From a bacterium (GTDB lineage: Bacteria; Patescibacteriota; Gracilibacteria; UBA1369; LOWO2-01-FULL-3), in contig JAQBYK010000015.1 in the NCBI GenBank assembly GCA_027622635.1, positions 1-16,248 on the forward strand: a stretch of DNA of 16,248 bases. The letters are read 5' to 3'. The position numbers and the translations under genes were made by a program. The notes below the pieces were generated by a model. The model made no database searches and was not told the DNA's origin. It saw only the letters and a list, made by a program, of their open reading frames with translations. Shown here one piece after another: positions 7,201-13,070 of this stretch. Each line of letters opens with the position of its first letter. Within the stretch, counting starts at the first letter, position 1.

Positions 7201-9190
7201 GTTCATTTACCACTTCAAGTGTTACTTTGTATTTACCGGTTTCGGGATATGAGTGTGTAAATTTTCCGTCTGTTAAGAATCCTTCCGACTCACCATCGCC
7301 ATAATCAATTTTATATTGATCAGCCTTTGTTGAGCTTGCATCAAATATTATTCCTTTGCTTGCATCTTCCTGAGTAACCTGCACCTTTGACTTGTCGATA
7401 ACTAAAACGCCGCTTGCGTCATAATGCATTACGTCATCTCCGGCCACTTCTAATTCAATTTGCGTAGTTGGTGGATGGACCTTAATTGTTAGTATGCTAA
7501 TCCCCGGGGCTATAAGATTTGGCTCTTTGGAATCGATTCTTACCGCTGCACGATAGGTTCCTGGCTTTTTAAATGTACATCGTTTTGCCGTAACTCCTAT
7601 TACATCTTCTGCACTTGTACCAAGACTTGTGGGTGAGAATTCACAGTCTACTACGTCTGTGGAAGTCAGTGCTGTACCCTTTGTTGCCGCAAATAACTCC
7701 GAAATGCTTTGGCTTCCACCCAAGTCCCATATGATTTTGCCGCTTTCTATACTTCCTCCAACCGGATCGATTGATCCTGCCGTATCAAACAGCACTGTTA
7801 GTGGAGCTGTACCTTCAACTACGTCCGCTGTGAGTCTGGACTGTACGTATTGCAGAGTTTTCAGTTCTTCATAGATGATTGCCATTTGCTCTAGGCCTTT
7901 CATCATTAGTCCACCGGTTGCAGATATACCACCAGCTAGTGTCCAACCATCAATACTATGCATAAAGCCTGCTGCAGTTTGTGTAAGAGAAGTACTGTCT
8001 GTCGTACTGTCTGCGGGTACCGTATAGCCGAAAGCAGTATTTGCTTGCATAGCAGTATGTGCTGTATTTGCTTTCCCTGTACTTATAACTTCAATGTTTG
8101 CGAAATTTGCATAAACAGCCTCAAGTTGTCCAAAGATTCTTTCCAGATCTACTAAGTAACTAGCTGCAATTGGCTTAATTATGTTGTCGTAGATGGTATC
8201 CTCGTTGTATTTTGCATGAATTGGTTTCCAGGTTTCATGTAATTTTTTCGTGTATATTATGTCATGAGGAGGATCTGTTTCACTACAGATTTTTTGGTCG
8301 CTATCTCCAATGTCCACGATAAGATATCTTTCTTCATCAACATCGCATACGTCAAGGCTAGATGCCCCCTCGCCTGGCTGCTTGATGTAGATTGTTCCAT
8401 TTGTCCTACTTATGAGATCAATGTCCTTGTCTATAGCTCTTATCTGTTCGTTAATTTCAGCCTTTGCGATACTGAAAGCCGGCACTCCATTCTCCATATT
8501 TTTTAATTTTGATTTCACTGAGTTTAAATATGCCAATATACTACTTTTGCTTGGTAGGTTATTAGGCTTCAAAGATTCTTTTTCTACATCATTTTTTATA
8601 TTCAATAGATCTTCCTGGGCTTCAGTTAGGAATATATAACCATTGAAAATTTCTATGGCAAGCGCTCGGACTTGTTCCGCTGATGCGTTAAACCCTCCTC
8701 CAACAAGGGTTCCGGAGCCGGGTGCTCCCGATGAAGTATCACTATCCCCCGTTGCACCACCTATAATTGTGTTAACGAATGCGAAAGATCCCAAGACTAT
8801 TAAAAGTCCGATCACCGCGTATGTAATCGCTTTCTTTCCCTTTTGGGTTTTTTCTTCCTCTCCTCCCGCAGTTACGTAGAGTGTACCTCCATAAATTACT
8901 ATAATTACCGCTACAAGTCCTAAAAATCCAAGAGCAAAATTAACCACTAATAGCACGAAATCTCTGAAATCAGTTGTTACTACCAATGCAGGGTCATATC
9001 CCTCCGCACTTAATTGAGCCAACTTGCCTTCGAATGCTGTGAATGTTATACCTTGTTCGCCCAAATCAAAGAATTCGTTGAACTCCTTTATGAATGCGTG
9101 TGCTGTGAGATTCATTCCAAGCAGTGTCGCAATAAACACACTTAAAGTGAGTAACTTGAGGCCTCTTTTTGATTTTGAGATGAGTGACAT
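4214..9190 (-). CDS. Giant exported protein: T4SS-pilin-like two-helix module fused to about eleven PKD-like domains
   Basis: From the ATG at 9190 the protein has 1658 residues. Order: a signal peptide (about 1-32, basic start then a hydrophobic run, ending AHA); a pilin-like module with two helices (about 77-106 and 121-143) around the loop TAGGEEEKTQKGKK; a Gly/Ser-rich linker; a helix-rich region at about 166-446 with two cysteines (282, 302); then about eleven PKD-like units from about 451 to 1651. The last three units carry acidic DxDGDG-type loops. The module resembles the VirB2/T4SS_pilin-type proteins common in CPR genomes (family knowledge from memory). Positive-inside topology places the PKD array outside the cell. 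A TTG 12 bases upstream is in frame, but the ATG is preferred because the predicted promoter's -10 box covers that TTG. The next gene follows after one base. Role as an anchored stalk or adhesin is inference. Confidence 0.88.
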   Translation of the reverse strand: MSLISKSKRGLKLLTLSVFIATLLGMNLTAHAFIKEFNEFFDLGEQGITFTAFEGKLAQLSAEGYDPALVVTTDFRDFVLLVVNFALGFLGLVAVIIVIYGGTLYVTAGGEEEKTQKGKKAITYAVIGLLIVLGSFAFVNTIIGGATGDSDTSSGAPGSGTLVGGGFNASAEQVRALAIEIFNGYIFLTEAQEDLLNIKNDVEKESLKPNNLPSKSSILAYLNSVKSKLKNMENGVPAFSIAKAEINEQIRAIDKDIDLISRTNGTIYIKQPGEGASSLDVCDVDEERYLIVDIGDSDQKICSETDPPHDIIYTKKLHETWKPIHAKYNEDTIYDNIIKPIAASYLVDLERIFGQLEAVYANFANIEVISTGKANTAHTAMQANTAFGYTVPADSTTDSTSLTQTAAGFMHSIDGWTLAGGISATGGLMMKGLEQMAIIYEELKTLQYVQSRLTADVVEGTAPLTVLFDTAGSIDPVGGSIESGKIIWDLGGSQSISELFAATKGTALTSTDVVDCEFSPTSLGTSAEDVIGVTAKRCTFKKPGTYRAAVRIDSKEPNLIAPGISILTIKVHPPTTQIELEVAGDDVMHYDASGVLVIDKSKVQVTQEDASKGIIFDASSTKADQYKIDYGDGESEGFLTDGKFTHSYPETGKYKVTLEVVNELGVIDKKIFTLEVTTLAARLNVSPAGKAFVDTQVVFDGSDSKSDIGKIISYKWTIVANIPPEMQGSNDPEIVKLVDEITDAYPTGGLVEQASNLQIFTHKFKYALKYDITLEVTDSNTSPGAKNTATETIADYQVESHPPVAIFEYSTPVETQPGTIYLDAKPSYDPDGTDNFSFEWTINPGVLDTDYEIEDTVEHGLNSEQPRIKFLNKGEYEVTLKITDKISDEEFSETSQTVVVDKTIDVKWGDDQTVTAKLDDQGNAKVVFIIESDNAETYEVDFGDGTSESGEIAGVTTTTDPHDYTETGKYPIKVIVYDEDGDENILDGRIFIGGGEKPIARARLQINGEDNFDVSTLEKPIRVSKKDVLNFLADESVDKDGKKSGINFSWDLGDTTKSSKKKVTHTYKEFSPMDPVLKDLVLPYEVKLKVIDKDDATKFAEDEIYIEVANLPPTFSSVQGVPLRANKNLITPVTMNMKVHGDEDEDGTITKYKWWYFDVDAPATQLGVQVTQAPSAQLVIGTTGREGEEITYGFGLEITDNDNATANNETNIENGNYSEITVTNGANEQPTAKMTVDAPSVFVGDQVTMTSSSEDPDGNIISYIWDIEGDGFHNNEPTDKASIQHVYESQNKEGYNVRLKVIDDKGGEAVSDPVTIHVDSLAEPPVAAFKYEVVDGSSGMEIKFTSNSKADEKAKASIIAYKWDFDTKFEDSDGDGEKNNDSDAKSENPKKLYSAQGVYDVKLIVTDDQGNEDDVTNTVYIPLAKPPKAAFTSKVKDGKVTFKNNSTSDEENGAEIDSYIWDFDTASALENADSDGDGAKDNDNDSSETEPILEYEQAGTYMVKLTVIDTQGNEDFVINEVNFALTAVADPITGKTMDPIGPGGGGKIKAKLFTDPSPGGDGVITIPGTSGNVKFDFSKSEGLISHYILDKNIYFDTNGNGIKNDDEDFKTVFPGTWSTFFDSAWGKIVVKLTVKDIHGNEDSTTVEIKFGNIPLSNI
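4238..7840 (-). repeat. Array of about eleven PKD-like domains in the giant protein
   Basis: Protein-level repeats of about 85-120 residues. Recognisable cores include IDYGDGES, FEWTINPG, YEVDFGDGTS, FSWDLGDTT, YIWDIEGDG, YKWDFDTK and YIWDFDTA, each with a later GxYxVxLxVxD strand. Some copies (the third, fourth and seventh) have weak DG motifs and long inserts, so the count of eleven is approximate. Confidence 0.75.
8759..8947 (-). repeat. Pilin-like two-helix module, single copy in the giant protein
   Basis: The hydrophobic helix from VVNFALGFLG is followed by YVTAGGEEE, a lysine-rich stretch and a second helix ending GSFAFVNTII. It matches the third modules of the two upstream genes most closely (shared YxTAGGxEE and G(S/A)FAxV(N/S)T). 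Confidence 0.8.
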
Positions 9191-9201
9191 TTTTCTGGTC
9201 A

Positions 9202-9230
9202 ATTATATGGTTTATATTAGTTTAAGGCAA
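9202..9230 (-). promoter_or_regulatory. Internal promoter giving a near-leaderless mRNA for the giant PKD gene
   Basis: TTGCCT (9230-9225), a 17-base spacer, then a perfect TATAAT (9207-9202) on the minus strand. The expected transcription start, near 9195, is only about five bases before the ATG at 9190. The promoter would therefore give an almost leaderless message and argues against the in-frame TTG at 9202. Confidence 0.65.
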
Positions 9231-9242
9231 CTATTGGTTAAT

Positions 9243-10256
9243 CTATTGCTGTGCTTCCGATTGAGGTGCCGGTGGCGGCGTCATTGGCGCTACCACTTCT
9301 TCGAAAGTTACAAAGGTGTTCACGGCTGCAAAAGCCCCCAGGGCAAGTAATAATGCCAGGACTGCTCCCAGAACTCCTTTCTTAACTTTTTCGGTTTCTT
9401 CTTCATTTCCACCCGCAGTTACGTAGCGATATCCCGAGTAGAACAATCCTGCAAATGCAAGTATGCCCACAAAGCTGGCAATGAAATTCGTAGCTTTAAC
9501 TATTATTAGTCGCCCTTGATTTATATCAGGCATAACCTTTCCCGCTTCGGGGAAAATCACTCCTCTTACTATTATTTCCGACAGACCTACGATTGCCATA
9601 CCTACAATTGCGTAAATAATGTGACTTTTTGCTCTACCCATTTCCTCTTCGCTACCTGAGCTGGTAACCAGGTAAAATCCTCTTATAACTATGGTAAGTA
9701 CCGCTGCTGAAGCCAATAATATTTGTACAAAACCTATTATTCCCCGGATATGCGAAATAGTATTTTCTGCAAATATCTCATTTGTTGCCAGATCCTCGAA
9801 AGCTTCTCCTTGCTCGCCGAAAAACATTTGTTTAACTATTGGATCTGCAAGTTGTATTATAAACAAGCCTATTCCTCCAACTACGATTGTATCTTTTGCC
9901 TTTCCCGCCTCCTCTTCCGAAGAATATGAGACCAACTTCATTGCCGCTATTATTATTACAACAAAAGCTATGGTACTGATCACATACCTGAACATATCAA
10001 GTGCGAAATATATTGGGCTGGATATTGTTCCAACTCCCGGGGACAGCACATCAGCTATCGCGTCCGGATGTTGTCCCGGAGAGTAAGTTCCTGGGGTAAC
10101 ATAGTCCGGCAGTCCCGTTTGCTTGCCAACTGTTTGCAAAAATTCCGCAGGTGACGGCACGTCTGCCGGTTTAGGGGCAGCCATGGCCATCTGAATCGTT
10201 AGTGCAAGATTCATCAGGAGGAAAACCACTATGAATTTTGATGTGAAATTTTTCAT
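9243..10256 (-). CDS. Exported polytopic protein with three tandem pilin-like two-helix modules (paralogue B)
   Basis: 337-aa protein. A signal peptide (about 1-27, ending AMA before APKP) is followed by a Pro/Gly-rich segment and three copies of a two-helix unit. Their loops are SYSSEEEAGKAK (about 110-121), TSSGSEEEMGRAK (198-210) and TAGGNEEETEKVKK (280-293). The flanking helices lie at about 88-109/123-143, 173-197/212-232 and 254-279/294-317. The C-terminal tail is Pro/Gln-rich (about 318-337). The third unit is closest to ordinary single-module T4SS pilin-like proteins; the first two are diverged. The topology after signal cleavage would put the acidic/basic loops in the cytoplasm and the termini outside, as in VirB2. 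It starts two bases after the stop of paralogue A, from which it probably arose by duplication. A membrane-base or pilus-like role is inference. Confidence 0.85.
   Translation of the reverse strand: MKNFTSKFIVVFLLMNLALTIQMAMAAPKPADVPSPAEFLQTVGKQTGLPDYVTPGTYSPGQHPDAIADVLSPGVGTISSPIYFALDMFRYVISTIAFVVIIIAAMKLVSYSSEEEAGKAKDTIVVGGIGLFIIQLADPIVKQMFFGEQGEAFEDLATNEIFAENTISHIRGIIGFVQILLASAAVLTIVIRGFYLVTSSGSEEEMGRAKSHIIYAIVGMAIVGLSEIIVRGVIFPEAGKVMPDINQGRLIIVKATNFIASFVGILAFAGLFYSGYRYVTAGGNEEETEKVKKGVLGAVLALLLALGAFAAVNTFVTFEEVVAPMTPPPAPQSEAQQ
9306..9998 (-). repeat. Three pilin-like modules in paralogue B
   Basis: The copies are at about 9816-9998, 9555-9752 and 9306-9497. The shared pattern is a hydrophobic helix, then xxVT/S(x)xxxEEExxxAK/VKK, then a second helix. 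The second helices of copies 1 and 2 contain an acidic residue (LADP, LSEI); that of copy 3 ends GAFAAVNT. Confidence 0.75.
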
Positions 10257-10258
10257 TT

Positions 10259-11221
10259 TTATTCTGCTATGGCGTCAAATGCCTTTAATTTTCCTGCTAC
10301 CACAGTACTAACCAATGCAAATGATCCATAAATCAATATTATTCCCAGAAAAGTGGCCAACATTAGTTTTTTTGCCTTTTCCATTTGTTCTTCTTGTCCA
10401 CCCGCTGTCGCGTACATAATCGCACCAACAACCAGCATAAGTACCGCAATTGGCCCGACGAAACTAACTATAAAATTGGTTACTCCAACTATTTCTGCAA
10501 TACCCGCTTCCGGATCTACTTTCGGATGTACTCCGTTTGTGCCCGTATATACATTTTTATTTACTTTGTAGAGAACTTTATTTATGAAAACGTCTCCAAC
10601 ATATATGAGTAGAAGTCCTCCTCCACTATACAACATGCTTTTCTTGTGTTTTGTTGTTTCTTCTTCTTTGCCACCGGCTGTTATCAGCTTTACTCCCGAA
10701 CGCACCAGCATTATGGTAGCAAAAGTCCCAATCACAAATTTGATAAAGGTAATCGAAATTTCCACCTGTTTGTCAAAAAGTCTAACCCTTTTGAGTATCT
10801 CCTGTGGTGTCCCGAGCAATGTCTTACCCTTGTCCATATCAAAAATCATTGCAAGCTCCTTAGACATGCTGAGCATCATTAGAGCAATTGCTGTGAATAT
10901 AAGTCCTCTTTTTGCTTTTGTTACCTCCTCCTCGTTTTCTCCTTCAGTTACAAGTCTATATCCCAATATTGTTATATAGAGTATTGCAATTACAACAGTT
11001 ATTGTCTTTACGTATTCAAGTCCTTTCATGACTACAGTTTTTGTTATTTCCTGTCCCGCCATGTCTTTGTTTGGTACCGGTATCGTGGCTTTGAAAATTA
11101 TTCCTCTACCATCTTCGGACATGGGGAGTGATTCCTTCGCCATCGCGCTGTAATTTAGCGCTATCGACATCAAGGCCATTACCACCATAAACTGCAGAAA
11201 TATTTTGAGGAATTTTTTCAT
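10259..11221 (-). CDS. Exported polytopic protein with three tandem pilin-like two-helix modules (paralogue A)
   Basis: 320-aa protein, first gene of the cluster. The signal peptide is about 1-28 (MKKFLKIFLQ start, ending AMA before KES). Three two-helix units follow, with loops TEGENEEEVTKAKR (about 92-105), TAGGKEEETTKHKK (181-194) and TAGGQEEQMEKAKK (272-285). The helices lie at about 71-91/106-127, 155-180/196-215 and 246-271/287-309. Soluble external segments lie between the units (about 128-154 and 217-245). It has the same architecture as the next gene, with the third units of the two sharing TNFIxSFVG before the first helix. No cysteine-rich or catalytic motif is visible. It may form oligomeric membrane rings or filaments like VirB2-type pilins (family analogy, inference). 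It is transcribed from the promoter at 11245-11273 with a short leader. Confidence 0.85.
   Translation of the reverse strand: MKKFLKIFLQFMVVMALMSIALNYSAMAKESLPMSEDGRGIIFKATIPVPNKDMAGQEITKTVVMKGLEYVKTITVVIAILYITILGYRLVTEGENEEEVTKAKRGLIFTAIALMMLSMSKELAMIFDMDKGKTLLGTPQEILKRVRLFDKQVEISITFIKFVIGTFATIMLVRSGVKLITAGGKEEETTKHKKSMLYSGGGLLLIYVGDVFINKVLYKVNKNVYTGTNGVHPKVDPEAGIAEIVGVTNFIVSFVGPIAVLMLVVGAIMYATAGGQEEQMEKAKKLMLATFLGIILIYGSFALVSTVVAGKLKAFDAIAE
10295..11011 (-). repeat. Three pilin-like modules in paralogue A
   Basis: The copies are at about 10841-11011, 10571-10759 and 10295-10486. The second helices of copies 1 and 2 contain acidic residues (SKEL, VGDV); copy 3 ends GSFALVST. The same order of types is seen in paralogue B, so the triplication came before the gene duplication. 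Confidence 0.75.
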
Positions 11222-11244
11222 TTTTCTTTTAGTTTTATCCTTAT

Positions 11245-11273
11245 ATTTTAACAGATTATGGCCTTTTTATCAA
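11245..11273 (-). promoter_or_regulatory. Promoter of the pilin-module/PKD cluster
   Basis: On the minus strand TTGATA (11273-11268), a 17-base spacer and TAAAAT (11250-11245). The predicted start near 11238 leaves a leader of about 17 bases to the ATG at 11221. It is back to back with the secE promoter, with about 16 bp between the two -35 boxes. Confidence 0.65.
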
Positions 11274-11289
11274 TAAGGAGAAACTCATC

Positions 11290-11319
11290 TTGCCTTTTCA
11301 GGTGAATGAATGTTATATT
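11290..11319 (+). promoter_or_regulatory. Promoter of the secE-nusG cluster
   Basis: TTGCCT (11290-11295), an 18-base spacer and TATATT (11314-11319), with a TG one base upstream of the -10 box (extended -10). The predicted transcription start is near 11326, at the left foot of a hairpin. Confidence 0.55.
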
Positions 11320-11325
11320 TGTGCA

Positions 11326-11350
11326 CGAAAAAGCTTTGGGGCTTTTTTCG
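11326..11350 (+). promoter_or_regulatory. Hairpin at the 5' end of the secE transcript
   Basis: CGAAAAAGC and GCTTTTTTCG flank a short loop (TTTGGG), pairing over nine bases with one bulged T. It would sit at the very 5' end of the mRNA and end about 22 bases before the secE ATG. It resembles a terminator stem, but the T-run lies inside the stem, so a 5' stabiliser or attenuator-like element is more likely than a terminator. The role is unproven. Confidence 0.4.
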
Positions 11351-11372
11351 AGGACTCTATGTATCAATCATT

Positions 11373-11564
11373 ATGAATGCAGTAAAAAATTACTTTAAAA
11401 CAAGTTTGGAGGAGCTTACCAAGATTACCTGGCCAACCAAGAATCAGGCGGTCCGCTTGACTATTATTGTTCTTGTGTTTTGTGTGCTTATTGCTGCTTT
11501 TATGGCCGGTGTTGACTACCTTTTAAACATGGGTAGCACCTACTTACTAAAAGTTAGCGCATAA
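11373..11564 (+). CDS. secE: Preprotein translocase subunit SecE
   Basis: 63-aa single-helix SecE, which clamps SecY in the SecYE(G) channel of the inner membrane. The conserved amphipathic segment before the helix is clear: EELTKITWPTK (about 13-23), then QAVRLTIIVLV leading into the membrane helix at about 28-51. The start is the ATG at 11373. An in-frame ATG at 11310 would add 21 residues that overlap the predicted -10 box and the leader hairpin and are not SecE-like. The length is normal for the short SecE of most bacteria. It lies one base before nusG, the standard secE-nusG order. Confidence 0.95.
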   Translation: MNAVKNYFKTSLEELTKITWPTKNQAVRLTIIVLVFCVLIAAFMAGVDYLLNMGSTYLLKVSA

Positions 11565-11565
11565 T

Positions 11566-12111
11566 ATGGCAAGACAAGTACAAGGAACAGGAAGGCATTG
11601 GTATGTAATCCACACATATTCCGGATATGAGGACGCTGTTCGTGAGGCGCTGATTCAACGTATAGAATCACTTGGAATGCAGGATCTTATTTTTGATGTT
11701 GTTGTTCCTAAAGAAACGCAAATTGTGATCAAGAAGGGACAACCTGTAACAGAGGAGAAGCGTATTTTCCCCGGATATGTCCTGGTTGATATGGAAGTCA
11801 CTGATGACAGTTGGTATGTTGTTAGAAATACACCAAATGTAACCGGTTTTGTAGGTTCAGGAACTATCCCCGTACCTGTAAAACCTGAAGAGTGGAAGGT
11901 TATTAAGCGACATATGGGGCAGGCTGAGCCTAAGTTCAAGATTGATTTCGCCGTTGGGGATAATGTCTTTGTTCTTGATGGACCTTTTGCAAACTACGAT
12001 GGTCTGATAAATTCTATCGATGAGGACAAGGGAAAGGTTAAAGTTCTTATAACAATCTTTGGACGTGAAACACCTGTGGAACTTGAATTTACCCAAGTTA
12101 AAAAGAAATAA
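11566..12111 (+). CDS. nusG: Transcription termination/antitermination factor NusG
   Basis: 181-aa cytoplasmic factor that binds the RNA polymerase clamp and couples it to Rho or ribosomes. The NGN domain spans about 10-125 with the hallmark start RHWYVIHTYSGYE (10-22), the PGYVLVDM segment (69-76) and NTPNVTGFVG (88-97). The KOW domain at about 128-178 carries FAVGDNVFVLDGPF and a GKVKVLITIFGR strand. No insertion domain is present. The gene starts one base after the secE stop, with no Shine-Dalgarno site. In most bacteria rplK follows directly; here an unrelated gene lies between. Confidence 0.97.
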   Translation: MARQVQGTGRHWYVIHTYSGYEDAVREALIQRIESLGMQDLIFDVVVPKETQIVIKKGQPVTEEKRIFPGYVLVDMEVTDDSWYVVRNTPNVTGFVGSGTIPVPVKPEEWKVIKRHMGQAEPKFKIDFAVGDNVFVLDGPFANYDGLINSIDEDKGKVKVLITIFGRETPVELEFTQVKKK

Positions 12112-12145
12112 TTGATTTTTACGTCGTTTTCTCTTAATCTTCAAG

Positions 12146-12164
12146 ATAAGAATCTCATTCTTAT
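12146..12164. promoter_or_regulatory. Short perfect inverted repeat before the inserted membrane-protein gene
   Basis: ATAAGAAT and ATTCTTAT around a CTC loop, ending two bases before the ATG at 12167. It could form an mRNA hairpin over the initiation region or be an operator. It is A/T-rich, so chance is possible. Confidence 0.3.
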
Positions 12165-12166
12165 AT

Positions 12167-12994
12167 ATGCGAAAATTCACTATTTTCACGGTAATTCTGA
12201 CAATTATCATTGTAGTGGTTGTCTCAGAGATAGTTGTAAACGAGTATTTACCTTCCACTTCCGGTGATGAAGAATTAGTGTTGGATCTTCCCGGCAGTCT
12301 TGATCTCGGGAAAAGTATTGAAACCAGTGTTTTAGGGCTTGGTAATTATTTGGGATCGGATGTTGGTACCCAAGGTAGTTTTTTGGAGGCAGAAACGGGT
12401 GCAGTTTCCAGTCCTCCGGTCGATTCCAATGTCATCACTCAAGATCAGCTCCTCGCCGAAGTTACAGCAATACCGGACAATCAATTACTTCCGGTAGACT
12501 CTCCAAGTACTCATGGTTTGCCTGATTTTGAAGACAGCAGTTTTGTTTCTTATTCTGCAAATGTTTATTTAAGAGAAGAACAAATTAAAAATGCAGGGTT
12601 TACGGGTGCATATCTCGAGTCAGAGCCGCATAATGGTCTCCTTTTTAAATCGGTTGATATTAGTGACTTAAAAGACGTCGAAACAGATAAAAGTATGGTC
12701 AGGACTGCAGACCAAATTTTGGCTAAGGTATACGTTTTTCGTATGGGTGTGACTGCGGATATCAATGAGATTTATACTCTTGTAAAGATGAGAGCCACCG
12801 GGGGTCTGAATATAGAGATTAACGAGACTAACTCTTATGGTCTTGCTTCATTCTACCTAAATGACTCTCGCAGGAATGAAACCGCCTTTTTGGTAGTTAG
12901 AATAGGTGGCCTAATTTATGGCTTTTCCTATCCCAAAGAATATCATTCCCAGATTAACAACCTTATTCAACTTCTGGATTGGGAGTTCAGCTAA
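12167..12994 (+). CDS. Unrecognised membrane-anchored protein between nusG and rplK
   Basis: 275-aa protein with no family I can name. Residues 1-3 are basic, a strongly hydrophobic helix follows (about 5-24, rich in Ile and Val), and then a polar acidic/Ser/Pro-rich linker to about 125. The C-terminal part, about 126-275, looks folded, with alternating strands and helices, and ends with FLVVRIGGLIYGFSYP (241-256) and a last helix. The N-terminal helix may be an uncleaved anchor, leaving the domain outside the membrane. No cysteine and no catalytic motif was noticed. It starts 55 bases after nusG and ends 76 bases before rplK. Those 76 bases hold the rplK promoter, so it is probably expressed with secE-nusG. 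Residues 186-256 are suggestive of an alpha/beta domain, but this needs a profile search. Confidence 0.8.
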   Translation: MRKFTIFTVILTIIIVVVVSEIVVNEYLPSTSGDEELVLDLPGSLDLGKSIETSVLGLGNYLGSDVGTQGSFLEAETGAVSSPPVDSNVITQDQLLAEVTAIPDNQLLPVDSPSTHGLPDFEDSSFVSYSANVYLREEQIKNAGFTGAYLESEPHNGLLFKSVDISDLKDVETDKSMVRTADQILAKVYVFRMGVTADINEIYTLVKMRATGGLNIEINETNSYGLASFYLNDSRRNETAFLVVRIGGLIYGFSYPKEYHSQINNLIQLLDWEFS

Positions 12995-13001
12995 GAGAAG
13001 A

Positions 13002-13029
13002 TTGACTTTTGTAGATAAGTAACTAGAAT
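13002..13029 (+). promoter_or_regulatory. Promoter of rplK-rplA
   Basis: TTGACT (13002-13007), a 16-base spacer and TAGAAT (13024-13029). The predicted start near 13036 gives a leader of about 35 bases. It means the ribosomal pair can be made independently of secE-nusG. Confidence 0.55.
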
Positions 13030-13070
13030 ACTTAGGCTTTTACGCAAAACAGTTCTTAAATCAATCTAAA

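Noticed and set aside
9191..9202. TTG start adding four residues to the giant PKD protein
   Set aside because: The TTG overlaps a perfect TATAAT -10 box, so it would not be in an mRNA from that promoter; the ATG at 9190 gives a complete signal peptide.
11857..12258. Minus-strand 133-aa ORF over the 3' end of nusG
   Set aside because: It is antisense to clear NusG coding sequence and to the start of the next gene.
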